The translations under genes were made by a program, and so were the position numbers. Shown piece after piece: positions 8,111-15,556 of a stretch of 19,965 bases of DNA; position 1 is the first letter of the stretch, and each line of letters starts with the position of its first letter. The notes under the pieces are model-generated. The model was not told where the DNA came from. It saw nothing but the letters and a program-made list of their open reading frames with translations, and searched no databases. The stretch is from an uncultured Opitutales bacterium (GTDB taxonomy: Bacteria; Verrucomicrobiota; Verrucomicrobiia; Opitutales; Intestinicryptomonadaceae): assembly GCA_900545715.1 (NCBI GenBank), contig URAJ01000037.1, positions 1-19,965 on the forward strand, in the 5' to 3' direction.

Positions 8111-8532
8111 GCGAAAAAGTTGAACAAAAGAAGGCGGCCTTGCGCGATGAGTTTGGATTTTTCGAGGACCCGCGCGACACGTTTGAATACATTATAGCCA
8201 AGACAAAAGATAAGCCGCACCTCCCCGGCGACTTGAAGAAAGAGGAATATCTCGTCAAGGGGTGCGTATCGAGCCTATGGCTCGTGCCCGCTTACGATGC
8301 AGCAACGGGCGTATGCAATTTTAAGAGCGACGCCGACTCCATAATAACGAGGGGCATAGCGTCTCTCGTATGCGAACTTTACAGCGGGTTATCCCCAAAA
8401 GAAGTCCTTGAATTGGACCCTGCAATATTCGACGAATTGAAAATCGGCACCCAGCTTTCGCCCAACCGCCGCAATGGCCTGGGGCAGCTTTGCGCGAAGA
8501 TTGCCGAATTTGCGAAATCGCACATCGAATAA
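8107..8532 (+). CDS. sufE: SufE-family cysteine desulfurase sulfur acceptor
   Basis: SufE takes persulfide sulfur from the cysteine desulfurase SufS and passes it to the SufBCD scaffold for Fe-S cluster assembly in the cytosol. The 141-residue product has the normal family length. The acceptor cysteine is Cys53 in the motif VKGCVSSLW, and the C-terminal part has the family signature LSPNRRNGL. The ATG overlaps the lpxI stop in ATGA, so translation is coupled. No sufS or sufBCD lies in the window. A second protein of Fe-S type, the NifU/IscU-like gene at 16571-17278, is far away on the other strand. The call is secure at family level; the SufE versus CsdE distinction cannot be made from sequence alone. 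Confidence 0.9.
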   Translation: MSEKVEQKKAALRDEFGFFEDPRDTFEYIIAKTKDKPHLPGDLKKEEYLVKGCVSSLWLVPAYDAATGVCNFKSDADSIITRGIASLVCELYSGLSPKEVLELDPAIFDELKIGTQLSPNRRNGLGQLCAKIAEFAKSHIE

Positions 8533-8623
8533 AAATTGCCGAATCCTTAAAAAAAAGCGCAATAAATGCTTGAACAATCAATAAAGTTGGGGCAATATGT
8601 CCTACAAAGGCGCGATATTACTT

Positions 8624-8654
8624 TTGCGCCAAATACCCTATTTTACTTTATAAT
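8624..8654 (+). promoter_or_regulatory. Candidate promoter of the exbB-exbD-exbD operon
   Basis: A perfect -10 box TATAAT lies at 8649-8654, 20 bases before the exbB start. The best -35 is a weak TTGCGC at 8624-8629 with a long 19-base spacer. A GGCGC/GCGCC inverted repeat (8609-8613 and 8626-8630) overlaps the -35 area and could be an operator, but it is short. A new promoter here fits the 142-base gap after sufE. Confidence 0.45.
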
Positions 8655-8674
8655 AAACAACAAAGAATAAATAG

Positions 8675-9532
8675 ATGAAAAGAAAAGTACTCTCCGTCCT
8701 GTCAATAGCCGCGCTGACATTTGCAAGCGCCGGCGTATCCTTAGCGCAGAACGCCGCGCCCGCAGCCGACGCTCCCGCAGCCGATGCTCCCGCGAAGCCC
8801 GATGCCCCCAAAGTAGCCGAAAAATCAATCGCCGATATGTGGCGCGCCGGCGGCATAACGATGTATCCGCTCGGATTCTTCGCTATACTCACTACAACCC
8901 TTGTAATATACAACTTCATAGCAATCCGCAGAAAGAAGTTCTTAAATCCCGACGGAGTAAAAAAAGTTGAAGCGATGGTAAACCAGCTTCAAATAAAGGA
9001 AGCCATCGAATTCTGCGAAAAGAATCCCTCGCCGATAACCAACATAATCGGTTGCGGTCTCGCAAGAGCCGACGAGCGCGGCATAGATACCGACGCTGTT
9101 GCAGCCGCCATGGAGGAAGCTTCGGTTGAAGAATTCGCAAATCCGTACGTTTTGATAAACTACCTTTCGGTCTCAGCGTCCCTTTCGCCTATGTTGGGTC
9201 TGTACGGAACGGTTAGCGGCATGGTTAAGGCGTTTAACACTATTGCGGCTGAAGGTGCAGGCAGCGCCTCTAAGCTCGCCGACAACATCTCCGAAGCTCT
9301 AATCACAACAGCTGCGGGAATGATCGTCGGTATTCCGGCCATGTTCTTCTTCTTCTTCTTTAAAAACAGATACGGCGCGATTATTTCGTCGACCAGCCGA
9401 ATCATCGGCGACCTCGTGTTCACGATGAAAATGTCCGCAAAATACGGTCCGCAAGACATCTCCGAGATAGAAGCCGATGTAGACGGCACTCCCGAAGAAG
9501 TTGTCGAACAAGCGGCAGAAGACCAAAAATAA
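8675..9532 (+). CDS. MotA/TolQ/ExbB-family proton channel protein with signal peptide
   Basis: This is the inner-membrane channel subunit of an ExbBD/TolQR-type motor that uses the proton-motive force to drive outer-membrane work. The 285-residue product begins with a signal peptide (cleavage near residue 24) and a periplasmic Ala/Pro/Asp linker with the unit ADAPA repeated (about 26-46). The first membrane helix is at about 62-84. The conserved channel core follows: PMLGLYGTVSGMVKAF (172-187) and the helix ISEALITTAAGMIVGIPAMFF (205-225). The six phenylalanines at 224-229 are encoded by a run of TTC codons. An acidic tail ends the protein. Two ExbD genes follow, 28 bases after the stop. No tonB, tolA or pal is nearby, so the partner is unknown. 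Signal-peptide-bearing ExbBs are known in Verrucomicrobia and Bacteroidetes. Confidence 0.9.
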   Translation: MKRKVLSVLSIAALTFASAGVSLAQNAAPAADAPAADAPAKPDAPKVAEKSIADMWRAGGITMYPLGFFAILTTTLVIYNFIAIRRKKFLNPDGVKKVEAMVNQLQIKEAIEFCEKNPSPITNIIGCGLARADERGIDTDAVAAAMEEASVEEFANPYVLINYLSVSASLSPMLGLYGTVSGMVKAFNTIAAEGAGSASKLADNISEALITTAAGMIVGIPAMFFFFFFKNRYGAIISSTSRIIGDLVFTMKMSAKYGPQDISEIEADVDGTPEEVVEQAAEDQK

Positions 9533-9560
9533 ATCTGAATACCAAGAGAAGTTTTAATAA

Positions 9561-9968
9561 ATGAAAACCTGGAAACCTGCGGAAAACGACGGCGCGTTCG
9601 AGCTAACGCCGATGATCGACGTCGTATTTCTTCTGATTACCTTCTTTATGACGGTGACCAGTTTTGCTTCCGCTGAGCTGATTCAGGTCGCAATGCCGAT
9701 TGCCCCAGAAGCGAAGGTGCCGGAAGAAGTCGGAGACAGGCAGTTTATATCTGTCTCCGAAAACGGCACATATTTTCTCGGGGCATTCAAGTCGGATCTG
9801 GAGCATATAAAAGAGGCACTCATAGCAAGAAATGCCAAAGAGGGCTTCAAGGGCGCATACATTCGCGCCGACGCCAGAACTCCGCACAAGCATGTAAGCG
9901 AACTGATGAAGACATGCGCCGACGCGGGAGTGTATAATATACTTTTCGGAACACTAAACGACGACTAA
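9561..9968 (+). CDS. ExbD/TolR-family transport protein, first copy
   Basis: This 135-residue protein is the single-helix subunit that works with the ExbB-like channel. The N-terminal helix contains the proton-binding aspartate in LTPMIDVVFLLITFF (residues 15-29). The rest is a small periplasmic domain with the usual C-terminal ExbD fold (HVSELMKTCADAGVYNILFG). Length is typical. A weak GAGAAG lies about 10 bases before the ATG. The second exbD begins one base after its stop, so the two are co-translated and may form a mixed dimer in the channel. That mixed pairing is inference. Confidence 0.9.
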   Translation: MKTWKPAENDGAFELTPMIDVVFLLITFFMTVTSFASAELIQVAMPIAPEAKVPEEVGDRQFISVSENGTYFLGAFKSDLEHIKEALIARNAKEGFKGAYIRADARTPHKHVSELMKTCADAGVYNILFGTLNDD

Positions 9969-9969
9969 T

Positions 9970-10401
9970 ATGGCAAAAGACAATTCAGTTCTTGAATCGG
10001 AAGATAAGTTTGACCTTACCTCCATGATTGACGTCGTTTTTCTGCTTCTGATTTATTTTATGTACCTGCCGATTCAGCAGGAAGCCGATTTGATGTTCTC
10101 TCTGCCTACATTTGCGGAGCCGCAAGAAAATGTGGCGCTGCCAAGCGAGCAAATGGTTGAAATTGCGCCCGACGGAAGCATTTTCTTAAATGGCACCCCG
10201 ATGGACCAACCGGGAGAAATCGAATTTAACGAGCTTGCCTCCACATTGCGCAGACTAAAACTTAGCGCGGACAGAAGCGGCATATCCACAATTGTCACGA
10301 TATATCCGGACGCCGATTCTCCGCACCAAGCCTCGATATCCGTCTTGGACGCATGCGCAAAGGCGGGTATAAAACAAGTCTCATTCTCGGAGGCCGAATA
10401 A
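9970..10401 (+). CDS. ExbD/TolR-family transport protein, second copy
   Basis: This 143-residue paralogue carries the same helix with the key aspartate (SMIDVVFLLLIYF, about residues 18-30) and a periplasmic domain ending in ASISVLDACAKAGIKQVSF. It differs from the first copy mostly in the stretch after the helix, where it has a Glu/Pro-rich segment. It is the last gene of the operon and is followed by a strong terminator. Two ExbD genes after one ExbB are common in Verrucomicrobia and related phyla. Which energised outer-membrane protein is served cannot be told from this window. Confidence 0.9.
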   Translation: MAKDNSVLESEDKFDLTSMIDVVFLLLIYFMYLPIQQEADLMFSLPTFAEPQENVALPSEQMVEIAPDGSIFLNGTPMDQPGEIEFNELASTLRRLKLSADRSGISTIVTIYPDADSPHQASISVLDACAKAGIKQVSFSEAE

Positions 10402-10416
10402 CAGACGTTTTTTACA

Positions 10417-10444
10417 AAAACCGCCCTTTGGGGCGGTTTTTTTT
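10417..10444 (+). terminator. Rho-independent terminator of the exbB-exbD-exbD operon
   Basis: AAAACCGCCC (10417-10426) pairs perfectly with GGGCGGTTTT (10431-10440) around the loop TTTG, and four more Ts follow. It begins 16 bases after the exbD stop codon. Confidence 0.92.
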
Positions 10445-11041
10445 ATGCCCACGGCCGCCGTATATTTTGCAATATCTAAAAATTTCTGTCGATTTAAATG
10501 GGATAATTACTTTAAAGCGCCGAGCGCCGATTACGCAAATGAGGACTGCAGAAATAAAAATACCTTTGTAGCCAATCGCACGCCTAATTAGAGCACAACG
10601 GTATGCTTTAAAACAGCTAAAAGGTTTGGCAGATTTTAGACATTTAAAACTCTATACAATTAAACCTCCTTTTGCGAAATGTTAAGGCGCAAGGCTTTTT
10701 TATTTTTTACATTCGCTCCCAGCCGCTACAAGCGGATAATTTTATATTCTCGTATTCCTGAAAGTCGCAATCCGAGCCGCCAAAACTGTTTTAATACTTT
10801 TTCCATAAAAAAACTTTTAGAATTTTCAAATAGTAAATCTCCTATCCAAGTGCGAGCAGCCTGCTTAGGCTCAAATTGCCCAAAATTTGGAAAGTTCCCC
10901 GCCCTTCAAATCCCATTTTTTGCACAAATAAAAGTTCGCAAAACCAATAAGCTCTATACGCAATAAAAATCTCAAAAAAAAATCTTCGCCTATAAATCAG
11001 AAAACTTTTTAAAATGTCCATTTTTCATTAAAGTTTTCGAT
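10445..11041. other. Convergent non-coding spacer
   Basis: This stretch lies between the plus-strand exb operon and the minus-strand glycosidase operon. The open frames in it (for example 10679-10966, plus) have no recognisable domain, no ribosome-binding site and spacer-like AT-rich composition, so I do not call them genes. Small hairpins are present: AGCCT/AGGCT at 10858-10871, CAAATT/AATTTG at 10872-10889, and GAAAACTTT/AAAGTTTTC at 11000-11008 and 11030-11038. None has a T-run that marks a clear terminator. Otherwise I see nothing in it. Confidence 0.5.
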
Positions 11042-11070
11042 AAAAAAAGCGCGCGAAACTATCCGCGCGC
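11042..11070 (-). terminator. Rho-independent terminator of the esterase-glycosidase operon
   Basis: On the minus strand a 7-bp GC stem (GCGCGCG at 11070-11064 with CGCGCGC at 11055-11049) has an 8-base loop and is followed by seven Ts (11048-11042). It lies 22 bases after the stop codon of the GH99-like gene. Confidence 0.85.
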
Positions 11071-11092
11071 CTTGCAAGAAAGGTCTGCCGCA

Positions 11093-12247
11093 TTATTGCC
11101 CCATAAACACTTTTGCTATCGCATTTAGATAGGCATAGCCGTTTTCAGTATCGGGTTCAAGATACGTGCCTTCTGTCCATTCATTCCATGAGTTGATTGT
11201 GACAAGCTTCGGCATTCCCTGAGGCGTATTTTTATCGAGCCAGTCTTTAACCTGTCTGAGGGCGCGCTCAAAATCCGTCGGATTGGCGCCGGTGACCATC
11301 GGGGCAAATTTTTCTTTCGGGAATCTGGGATTCGTGTCCCAACCGACAGTGACGTTCGGGAAATATGGTATGCCAAGCGACTTCTTTTTGTCCCATAGGG
11401 CGGTTGCCATTCCCATCCATTCGCGATATGTGAGGTTTGGCTCCGCCTTTTGTATTTTATCGTACGTGCCGTCGTTCCAGCTGTACACTGTTGTCGAATC
11501 TATTCCTATTTTGTCCGCAAGTTCTTTTGATATTTCGCTTGTCGTCATGATATGCGCGCCTCCAAGGCCGGCTTCCGAAGCGCGCTTTTTTAGGTAATCG
11601 AGTGCTTCTTTTGCCTTATCCTCGCCGCCTACTCCGTCAACAAAGTTTTTTATACGATATATAGAAACTACGGGCTTCCCGCCTATCTTATAATAATTCG
11701 GCTTGGAGAAATATTTCGATATCCATCTGTCCGCAATCTTTTTAAATTCGTCAAAAGATATTTTTGCGTCAAAAAGCGGAGGATTTGCGGTCTTATCCGC
11801 CTTTTTATTGTCCCACAAATAATTAACATCGTGGTTTGCCCACATTATAAAAAATTTCATTCGCTGCGAATTTGGGGCTTTCAAGAAGCCTTCATTTAGC
11901 GCGTTTTCAAGGAACGGACGATTGCGGTACCAATACCAATCGTATATAAATACGTTTACACCGGCCGCGAGCGCCGCGTCTATTTTTCTGGCGACGACTA
12001 TTGGGTCAGCCTCGTTTTCGTATCCCCAGAGAGGTACTTTCGGCTGCCTGTGCCCCGGTTTTTTGGGAGTCGCTTCGTAAACGTTTTGCCATTCCCCACA
12101 GCCGTGCTCAAATATTCCAAGCTCCTTCCAACGCGGTTCAGGCTGATATGCGGGCCACACATAAGCAGCGAGATCGTATTCCGACGCCCCGCAAAATCCG
12201 GCAAATACCGACGCAAACGCCGCAAAGAATAGTTTTTTTATTTTCAT
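11093..12247 (-). CDS. Secreted GH99-like / WbsX-family protein
   Basis: This is a 384-residue exported protein of the glycosyltransferase WbsX / GH99-like domain family, which is related to endo-mannosidase TIM barrels. I chose the ATG at 12247 because it gives a signal peptide (MKIKKLFFAAFASVFAGFCGA); a longer frame reading back to 12349 runs through the preceding gene. The mature part starts with the family's YVWPAYQPEPRW strand and has a YDWYWYRNR segment at about 102-110. The family signature is INSWNEWTEGTYLEPD at 351-366, which holds the conserved acidic residues. The start lies 4 bases after the reconstructed end of the esterase-like gene, so the two form one operon. Action on mannose-containing or other glycans is inferred from the fold; no substrate can be assigned. 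Confidence 0.85.
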   Translation of the reverse strand: MKIKKLFFAAFASVFAGFCGASEYDLAAYVWPAYQPEPRWKELGIFEHGCGEWQNVYEATPKKPGHRQPKVPLWGYENEADPIVVARKIDAALAAGVNVFIYDWYWYRNRPFLENALNEGFLKAPNSQRMKFFIMWANHDVNYLWDNKKADKTANPPLFDAKISFDEFKKIADRWISKYFSKPNYYKIGGKPVVSIYRIKNFVDGVGGEDKAKEALDYLKKRASEAGLGGAHIMTTSEISKELADKIGIDSTTVYSWNDGTYDKIQKAEPNLTYREWMGMATALWDKKKSLGIPYFPNVTVGWDTNPRFPKEKFAPMVTGANPTDFERALRQVKDWLDKNTPQGMPKLVTINSWNEWTEGTYLEPDTENGYAYLNAIAKVFMGQ

Positions 12248-12251
12248 AATA

Positions 12252-12323
12252 TTATTTGTCTCCGAGTATCTTTTTAAGCACCGGCAGAACCGCCTTGTAC
12301 ATCGCATGGAATCCCAAGTCAGT
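12252..12323 (-). other. Out-of-frame C-terminal tail of the SGNH hydrolase gene
   Basis: Read in the next frame, this stretch encodes TDLGFHAMYKAVLPVLKKI, then LGDK and a TAA at 12252-12254. This is just what the family has after the DxxHP block (DGxHPTDLGF, then a final helix). It shows that the reading frame shifts at the C run at 12325-12328 on the coding strand: removing one C restores HPTDLGF. The restored gene would span 12252-13386 and have 377 residues. Confidence 0.8.
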
Positions 12324-13386
12324 CGGGGTGGCAAAAGTCCACCGTACACTCGGCTATTCCGCCGTATGGCTCAAATATCTTAGTGCAGTCTATAAAATAT
12401 ACATTTTTATCCCCTGCTTTTACGGCGTTTTCGTAAGTCTTGCGAATCACCTCAACCCTGTCGCGCGACGGCCATGAGCAACGGGTCATCATAATAACGG
12501 GAGTATTCGGCTGTTTCTTCCTAAAAATTTTAAAGAATCTCTCGTGGGTCTTTGCAAGATGCTCCGTTGTTGGGGCGTTGTAGTCGTAGTCATAGACAAA
12601 TACAGACATATCAATATCGCCTATTCTTTCCGCAAGCGCGTCTTCGCCCTTAGCATTGCCGGAGAACCCAAGATTAACCTCCTCCGCACCGACTTCCCTG
12701 CAAAGCTTTCCCGTATAGACTGTAGCCGGCCTTGACGCGCAGCCGCCCTGTGTTATTGAAGAACCGTAAAATACTATCGGCTTGCCCACTTTATGCGGCT
12801 TGGGCGGTTCTATTTTCGCTCCGGGAAGCACCCCTATTTCGACGTCTTTTACACCGCAATAGCGCGGGAAATATAGAGCATATTCCCTCATTTTAGAGTC
12901 TCCAAACTTCGCGCCGATTTCTGAGTAGGGAACTTTCCCCATCTCAGCAAGGTTGCGCTGGTGGAAATTTTTTAGGAAGGAGTATTTTCCATCTGTCCCC
13001 TTCACATACAAGTCGAATCCGCTTGAACCTGAGCGCGGCATATGACCCATGTCACCCGAACCCCTCGTCGTGTATTTTACCGCAACCATTTTAGAGTCGG
13101 TAGAAAACCTGACAGCTACTCCCGAAGTGTGGGAGCATAGCCCTATCACGCCGGCACTCGCATTCTCCTTCGTAATACCTTTCGGGAGCCTCGAAAATTC
13201 TCCACCTTCTTTGCGCCAAGGCAAACCTTCCACTTTGAAGGGCGCATTTTTTGCGTTATAGAAACAGAACTCTATGTTTCCTATTTTTTGTGGCTCAAAA
13301 TTTTTATCTATTTTTGAGATATCTTGCGCGGCGCTTTCCACTACTAAAGCAACCGCAAACAATAAGGGCATAATTAACTTTCTCAT
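12319..13386 (-). CDS. Secreted SGNH/GDSL hydrolase, frameshifted near its end
   Basis: This is an esterase-like enzyme of the SGNH superfamily, probably a carbohydrate acetyl-esterase by family and context. The product as read has 355 residues with a signal peptide (cleavage near AAQ, residue 20). An N-terminal beta-sandwich domain ends in the SSGFDLYV motif (121-128), and the catalytic domain starts around 200. The nucleophile block is FYGSSITQGG with Ser210; block II is GFSGNAKG (240-247); YDYDYNAP (265-272) takes the place of block III; Asp350 and His353 of DFCHP complete the triad. The frame then breaks two codons after His353, so a terminal helix of about 23 residues is lost. All catalytic residues remain, so activity could survive. 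The cause may be mutation, a sequencing error in the C run, or +1 frameshifting at CCC-G. Confidence 0.85.
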   Translation of the reverse strand: MRKLIMPLLFAVALVVESAAQDISKIDKNFEPQKIGNIEFCFYNAKNAPFKVEGLPWRKEGGEFSRLPKGITKENASAGVIGLCSHTSGVAVRFSTDSKMVAVKYTTRGSGDMGHMPRSGSSGFDLYVKGTDGKYSFLKNFHQRNLAEMGKVPYSEIGAKFGDSKMREYALYFPRYCGVKDVEIGVLPGAKIEPPKPHKVGKPIVFYGSSITQGGCASRPATVYTGKLCREVGAEEVNLGFSGNAKGEDALAERIGDIDMSVFVYDYDYNAPTTEHLAKTHERFFKIFRKKQPNTPVIMMTRCSWPSRDRVEVIRKTYENAVKAGDKNVYFIDCTKIFEPYGGIAECTVDFCHPD

Positions 13387-13460
13387 TACAATAAAAGTAA
13401 AATTATCCCGCGCTTTTTCAATGTAAAAATATCAAATACTCGCCTTGCACATAAACAAAA

Positions 13461-13490
13461 AAAAGGCGCCCTGCATTGCGGACACCTTTT
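13461..13490 (-). terminator. Rho-independent terminator of the third PEP-CTERM gene
   Basis: On the minus strand AAAAGGTGTCC (13490-13480) pairs with GGGCGCCTTTT (13471-13461), an 11-bp stem including two G-U pairs, with an 8-base loop and further Ts beyond the stem. It separates this gene from the downstream esterase gene on the same strand, whose promoter should lie in 13387-13460. There TTTACA and GATAAT occur in order on the minus strand but with a short 14-base spacer. Confidence 0.8.
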
Positions 13491-13510
13491 TTCTTCACTA
13501 TAAGCTAAGC

Positions 13511-14845
13511 CTACTTGGATTTGCGCCTTGCAGCAAAGAACAGAGCTGCCATACCCAATAGAGCAGCAAAAGTTGCGGGCTCGGGCACCGTGTAAATGAG
13601 AGACCCGGAAGATCCGGAATATACGGTTTTAGTAAATTCGCCGCCAATCTTGTTGCCTTCTTCGTCGTACGCGACAAAAAGACTCTCGTCAAAATCTCCG
13701 ATCAAATTATCAAAGTTAACTATTAGCAACTCGTAAGACGCCAAGTCTTCGTCCGAGAACACCACCTTTATTTCCCCAACGGCGTTCACTTCAAACGAAT
13801 CAGCGTTTATTATGCCGCCATATATTAGCTCTCCACCGTTAATCGTAAGCGACCCAACATTCTCAAATGTCGACAATTTCAAAGAGCCACCGTCGAGCAA
13901 AACCGAGTTTATGGCAAGCTGGCTATTAAAGTCCAAACTGCCTTTATAGACTTTTACATTTCCGATAGCCATGTCCTTCTTGCCGCCAAATCCAGGAATA
14001 TCGTAATCGGAAGTGTTTGATGCCTTATATAATGTAAGCGACTGATGCCCGTCGGCACTCATACTAAAGTTAATTGTCGTAGAGACGTTATTATTCGTAG
14101 CAAAGACACCTTTAAAATCTCCGCCTTTAAAGGTTCCGGTCTTTTCATCGTTTAAAAATAGGAAATTCGCACTTATACCGTGCGCGGAAGTTACATATAC
14201 AGTCCTGCCGGTATTCGACAATCCGCCCGTTTCAAGAGTGAAGCTTCCGCCGGTTGAAGTATTAACTGTGTCGCTCATGTCAAAAGCGTGGAACCCGACA
14301 TCGTCGGCTCCGCCTAAATAGTTGAATTGCAATGCGCCATTGACCCTGAGCGTGCCGGCTTTCAAGAGCGACATGCGCGTCGTAAAATATTTTGTTGTAT
14401 TCAATATCATATCGCCGCCCACTGTCAGAAAATCCGAGGTTTGAATGGCAAACCTCAGCTGTTTTAGGTTAGGGTCTGTGCTATACGCATTATCAGACTT
14501 AGCAGTTACCGTGAAATCGGAGACAGTCGACAACGGAGTCACAAGATTCATCTCAGTATTTACCGTAGAATCTACCGCATAGTAAGTTGCTGTATTTAAA
14601 TAGTCCAAACGGGCATAATGCACACCAGTATTTATAGTATCCAATATGACCACAGCATCGCTACCCGGCAATTTAGTGGGAGCTGTGTATGTATCTTTAG
14701 TGAGGCTCCAATATTTTAATGACTCTTGACCTGTCACAGGGCAGTAGCCACTATTTCCGCGAAAATAATAATTTACAGTAGATACTTCCTGAGCCATCAA
14801 AGTAGCAGCAAGAAAGCTAATTGATAATATTAGAGGCGTTTTCAT
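13511..14845 (-). CDS. PEP-CTERM surface protein with beta-repeat body
   Basis: This encodes a 444-residue exported protein. Residues 1-18 form a signal peptide (cleavage near LMA-Q). The N-terminal region contains the tryptophan segment LKYWSLTKDTYTAPTKLPGSDA, of the kind that opens many autotransporter-like PEP-CTERM proteins. The middle has repeated Gly/Ser/Thr-rich strands such as GGSFTLETGGL, KGSLDFNSQLAIN and GGSLKLSTF that suggest a beta-helix or beta-sandwich. The last 25 residues (420-444) are the sorting tail: VPEPATFAALLG, a hydrophobic helix, then ARRKSK. Unlike the two plus-strand PEP-CTERM genes, its VPEP codons differ from theirs, so it is the more distant copy. Surface anchoring by exosortase is family knowledge; its ligand is unknown. 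No clear ribosome-binding site precedes the ATG. Confidence 0.87.
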   Translation of the reverse strand: MKTPLILSISFLAATLMAQEVSTVNYYFRGNSGYCPVTGQESLKYWSLTKDTYTAPTKLPGSDAVVILDTINTGVHYARLDYLNTATYYAVDSTVNTEMNLVTPLSTVSDFTVTAKSDNAYSTDPNLKQLRFAIQTSDFLTVGGDMILNTTKYFTTRMSLLKAGTLRVNGALQFNYLGGADDVGFHAFDMSDTVNTSTGGSFTLETGGLSNTGRTVYVTSAHGISANFLFLNDEKTGTFKGGDFKGVFATNNNVSTTINFSMSADGHQSLTLYKASNTSDYDIPGFGGKKDMAIGNVKVYKGSLDFNSQLAINSVLLDGGSLKLSTFENVGSLTINGGELIYGGIINADSFEVNAVGEIKVVFSDEDLASYELLIVNFDNLIGDFDESLFVAYDEEGNKIGGEFTKTVYSGSSGSLIYTVPEPATFAALLGMAALFFAARRKSK

Positions 14846-15512
14846 AGAACTTTGCGGTTAAATTGTTGAGCATCTTTTATTTCTTAACGTACTACTACAT
14901 ATCTTGCTCTTTTCAACAAATATTTTTATATTTCCATTTGACAGTTAAAAAACCTCCGCTTGCTTTCTAATAAAGGCGATAACAATCCCGTTAGATATTA
15001 CTAATTAAATATATTTACTATGGTAAATTTATACCTATCCGCACCAAACTCCATTAAGCACTAAAAAACATAGAATAGCGCCCGTGAGACAAAACCTCGG
15101 GAAAATTTTACTTACTGCCCTGCCTATTTTACGATACGCACTTCCGCTGCAAACCCGTGCGACGAATACCCTATATAAATTAAAACACGCAAAAAAATAT
15201 CCAGCGTCTTTTTGCTTTCCCACACAAAGAACTACATTTGTATATGCGCTCAAATAACATATTTTACACAGTATTTACGGCAAATTTGCGTCTTAAGCAA
15301 AAAATTCTATATGGCAATACCATTATTTTTCCCAAAAAAAACTTAATATAGGCACATTATACTGTTCAAATCCCCACCCTCCTAGGAACTTTTATCTAAA
15401 ACAAAAAATACCCACGCGAGCTAACTGTAAAGTCCTCCCCGCCCAGACTCCACAGCACTTGTTTTGCGCCAGCTAATCAACAAATACAATTTATTATTAT
15501 AAGAGACAAAAA
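14846..15512. other. AT-rich intergenic spacer
   Basis: This holds the upstream region of the third PEP-CTERM gene and the downstream region of the GGGtGRT operon, both on the minus strand. The only notable open frame (15035-15253, minus, 72 codons) has no domain, no ribosome-binding site and no good context. No RNA gene or mobile element was recognised. A TTGACA at 14938-14943 on the plus strand has no -10 box at proper spacing and no gene behind it. Confidence 0.5.
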
Positions 15513-15540
15513 AAAGGGCGGTTAAAAAAAACCGCCCTTT
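15513..15540 (-). terminator. Rho-independent terminator of the Fe-S scaffold / GGGtGRT operon
   Basis: On the minus strand AAAGGGCGGTT (15540-15530) pairs perfectly with AACCGCCCTTT (15523-15513) around six Ts, and more Ts follow to 15508. The structure lies 16 bases after the GGGtGRT stop codon. Confidence 0.9.
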
Positions 15541-15556
15541 AGAATCTAAACCTTAA

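Noticed and set aside
10679..10966. Plus-strand open frame of 95 codons in the convergent spacer
   Set aside because: No recognisable domain, no upstream ribosome-binding site, and composition typical of AT-rich spacer.
12247..12349. Earlier ATG for the GH99-like gene
   Set aside because: The added 34 residues read through the tail of the esterase gene in the wrong frame, and the signal peptide begins at the later ATG (12247).
14938..14966. TTGACA as a plus-strand promoter
   Set aside because: No acceptable -10 box at 16-18 bases and no plus-strand gene downstream.
15035..15253. Minus-strand open frame of 72 codons upstream of the third PEP-CTERM gene
   Set aside because: Cys- and aromatic-rich product without a recognisable family or start signal; probably chance.
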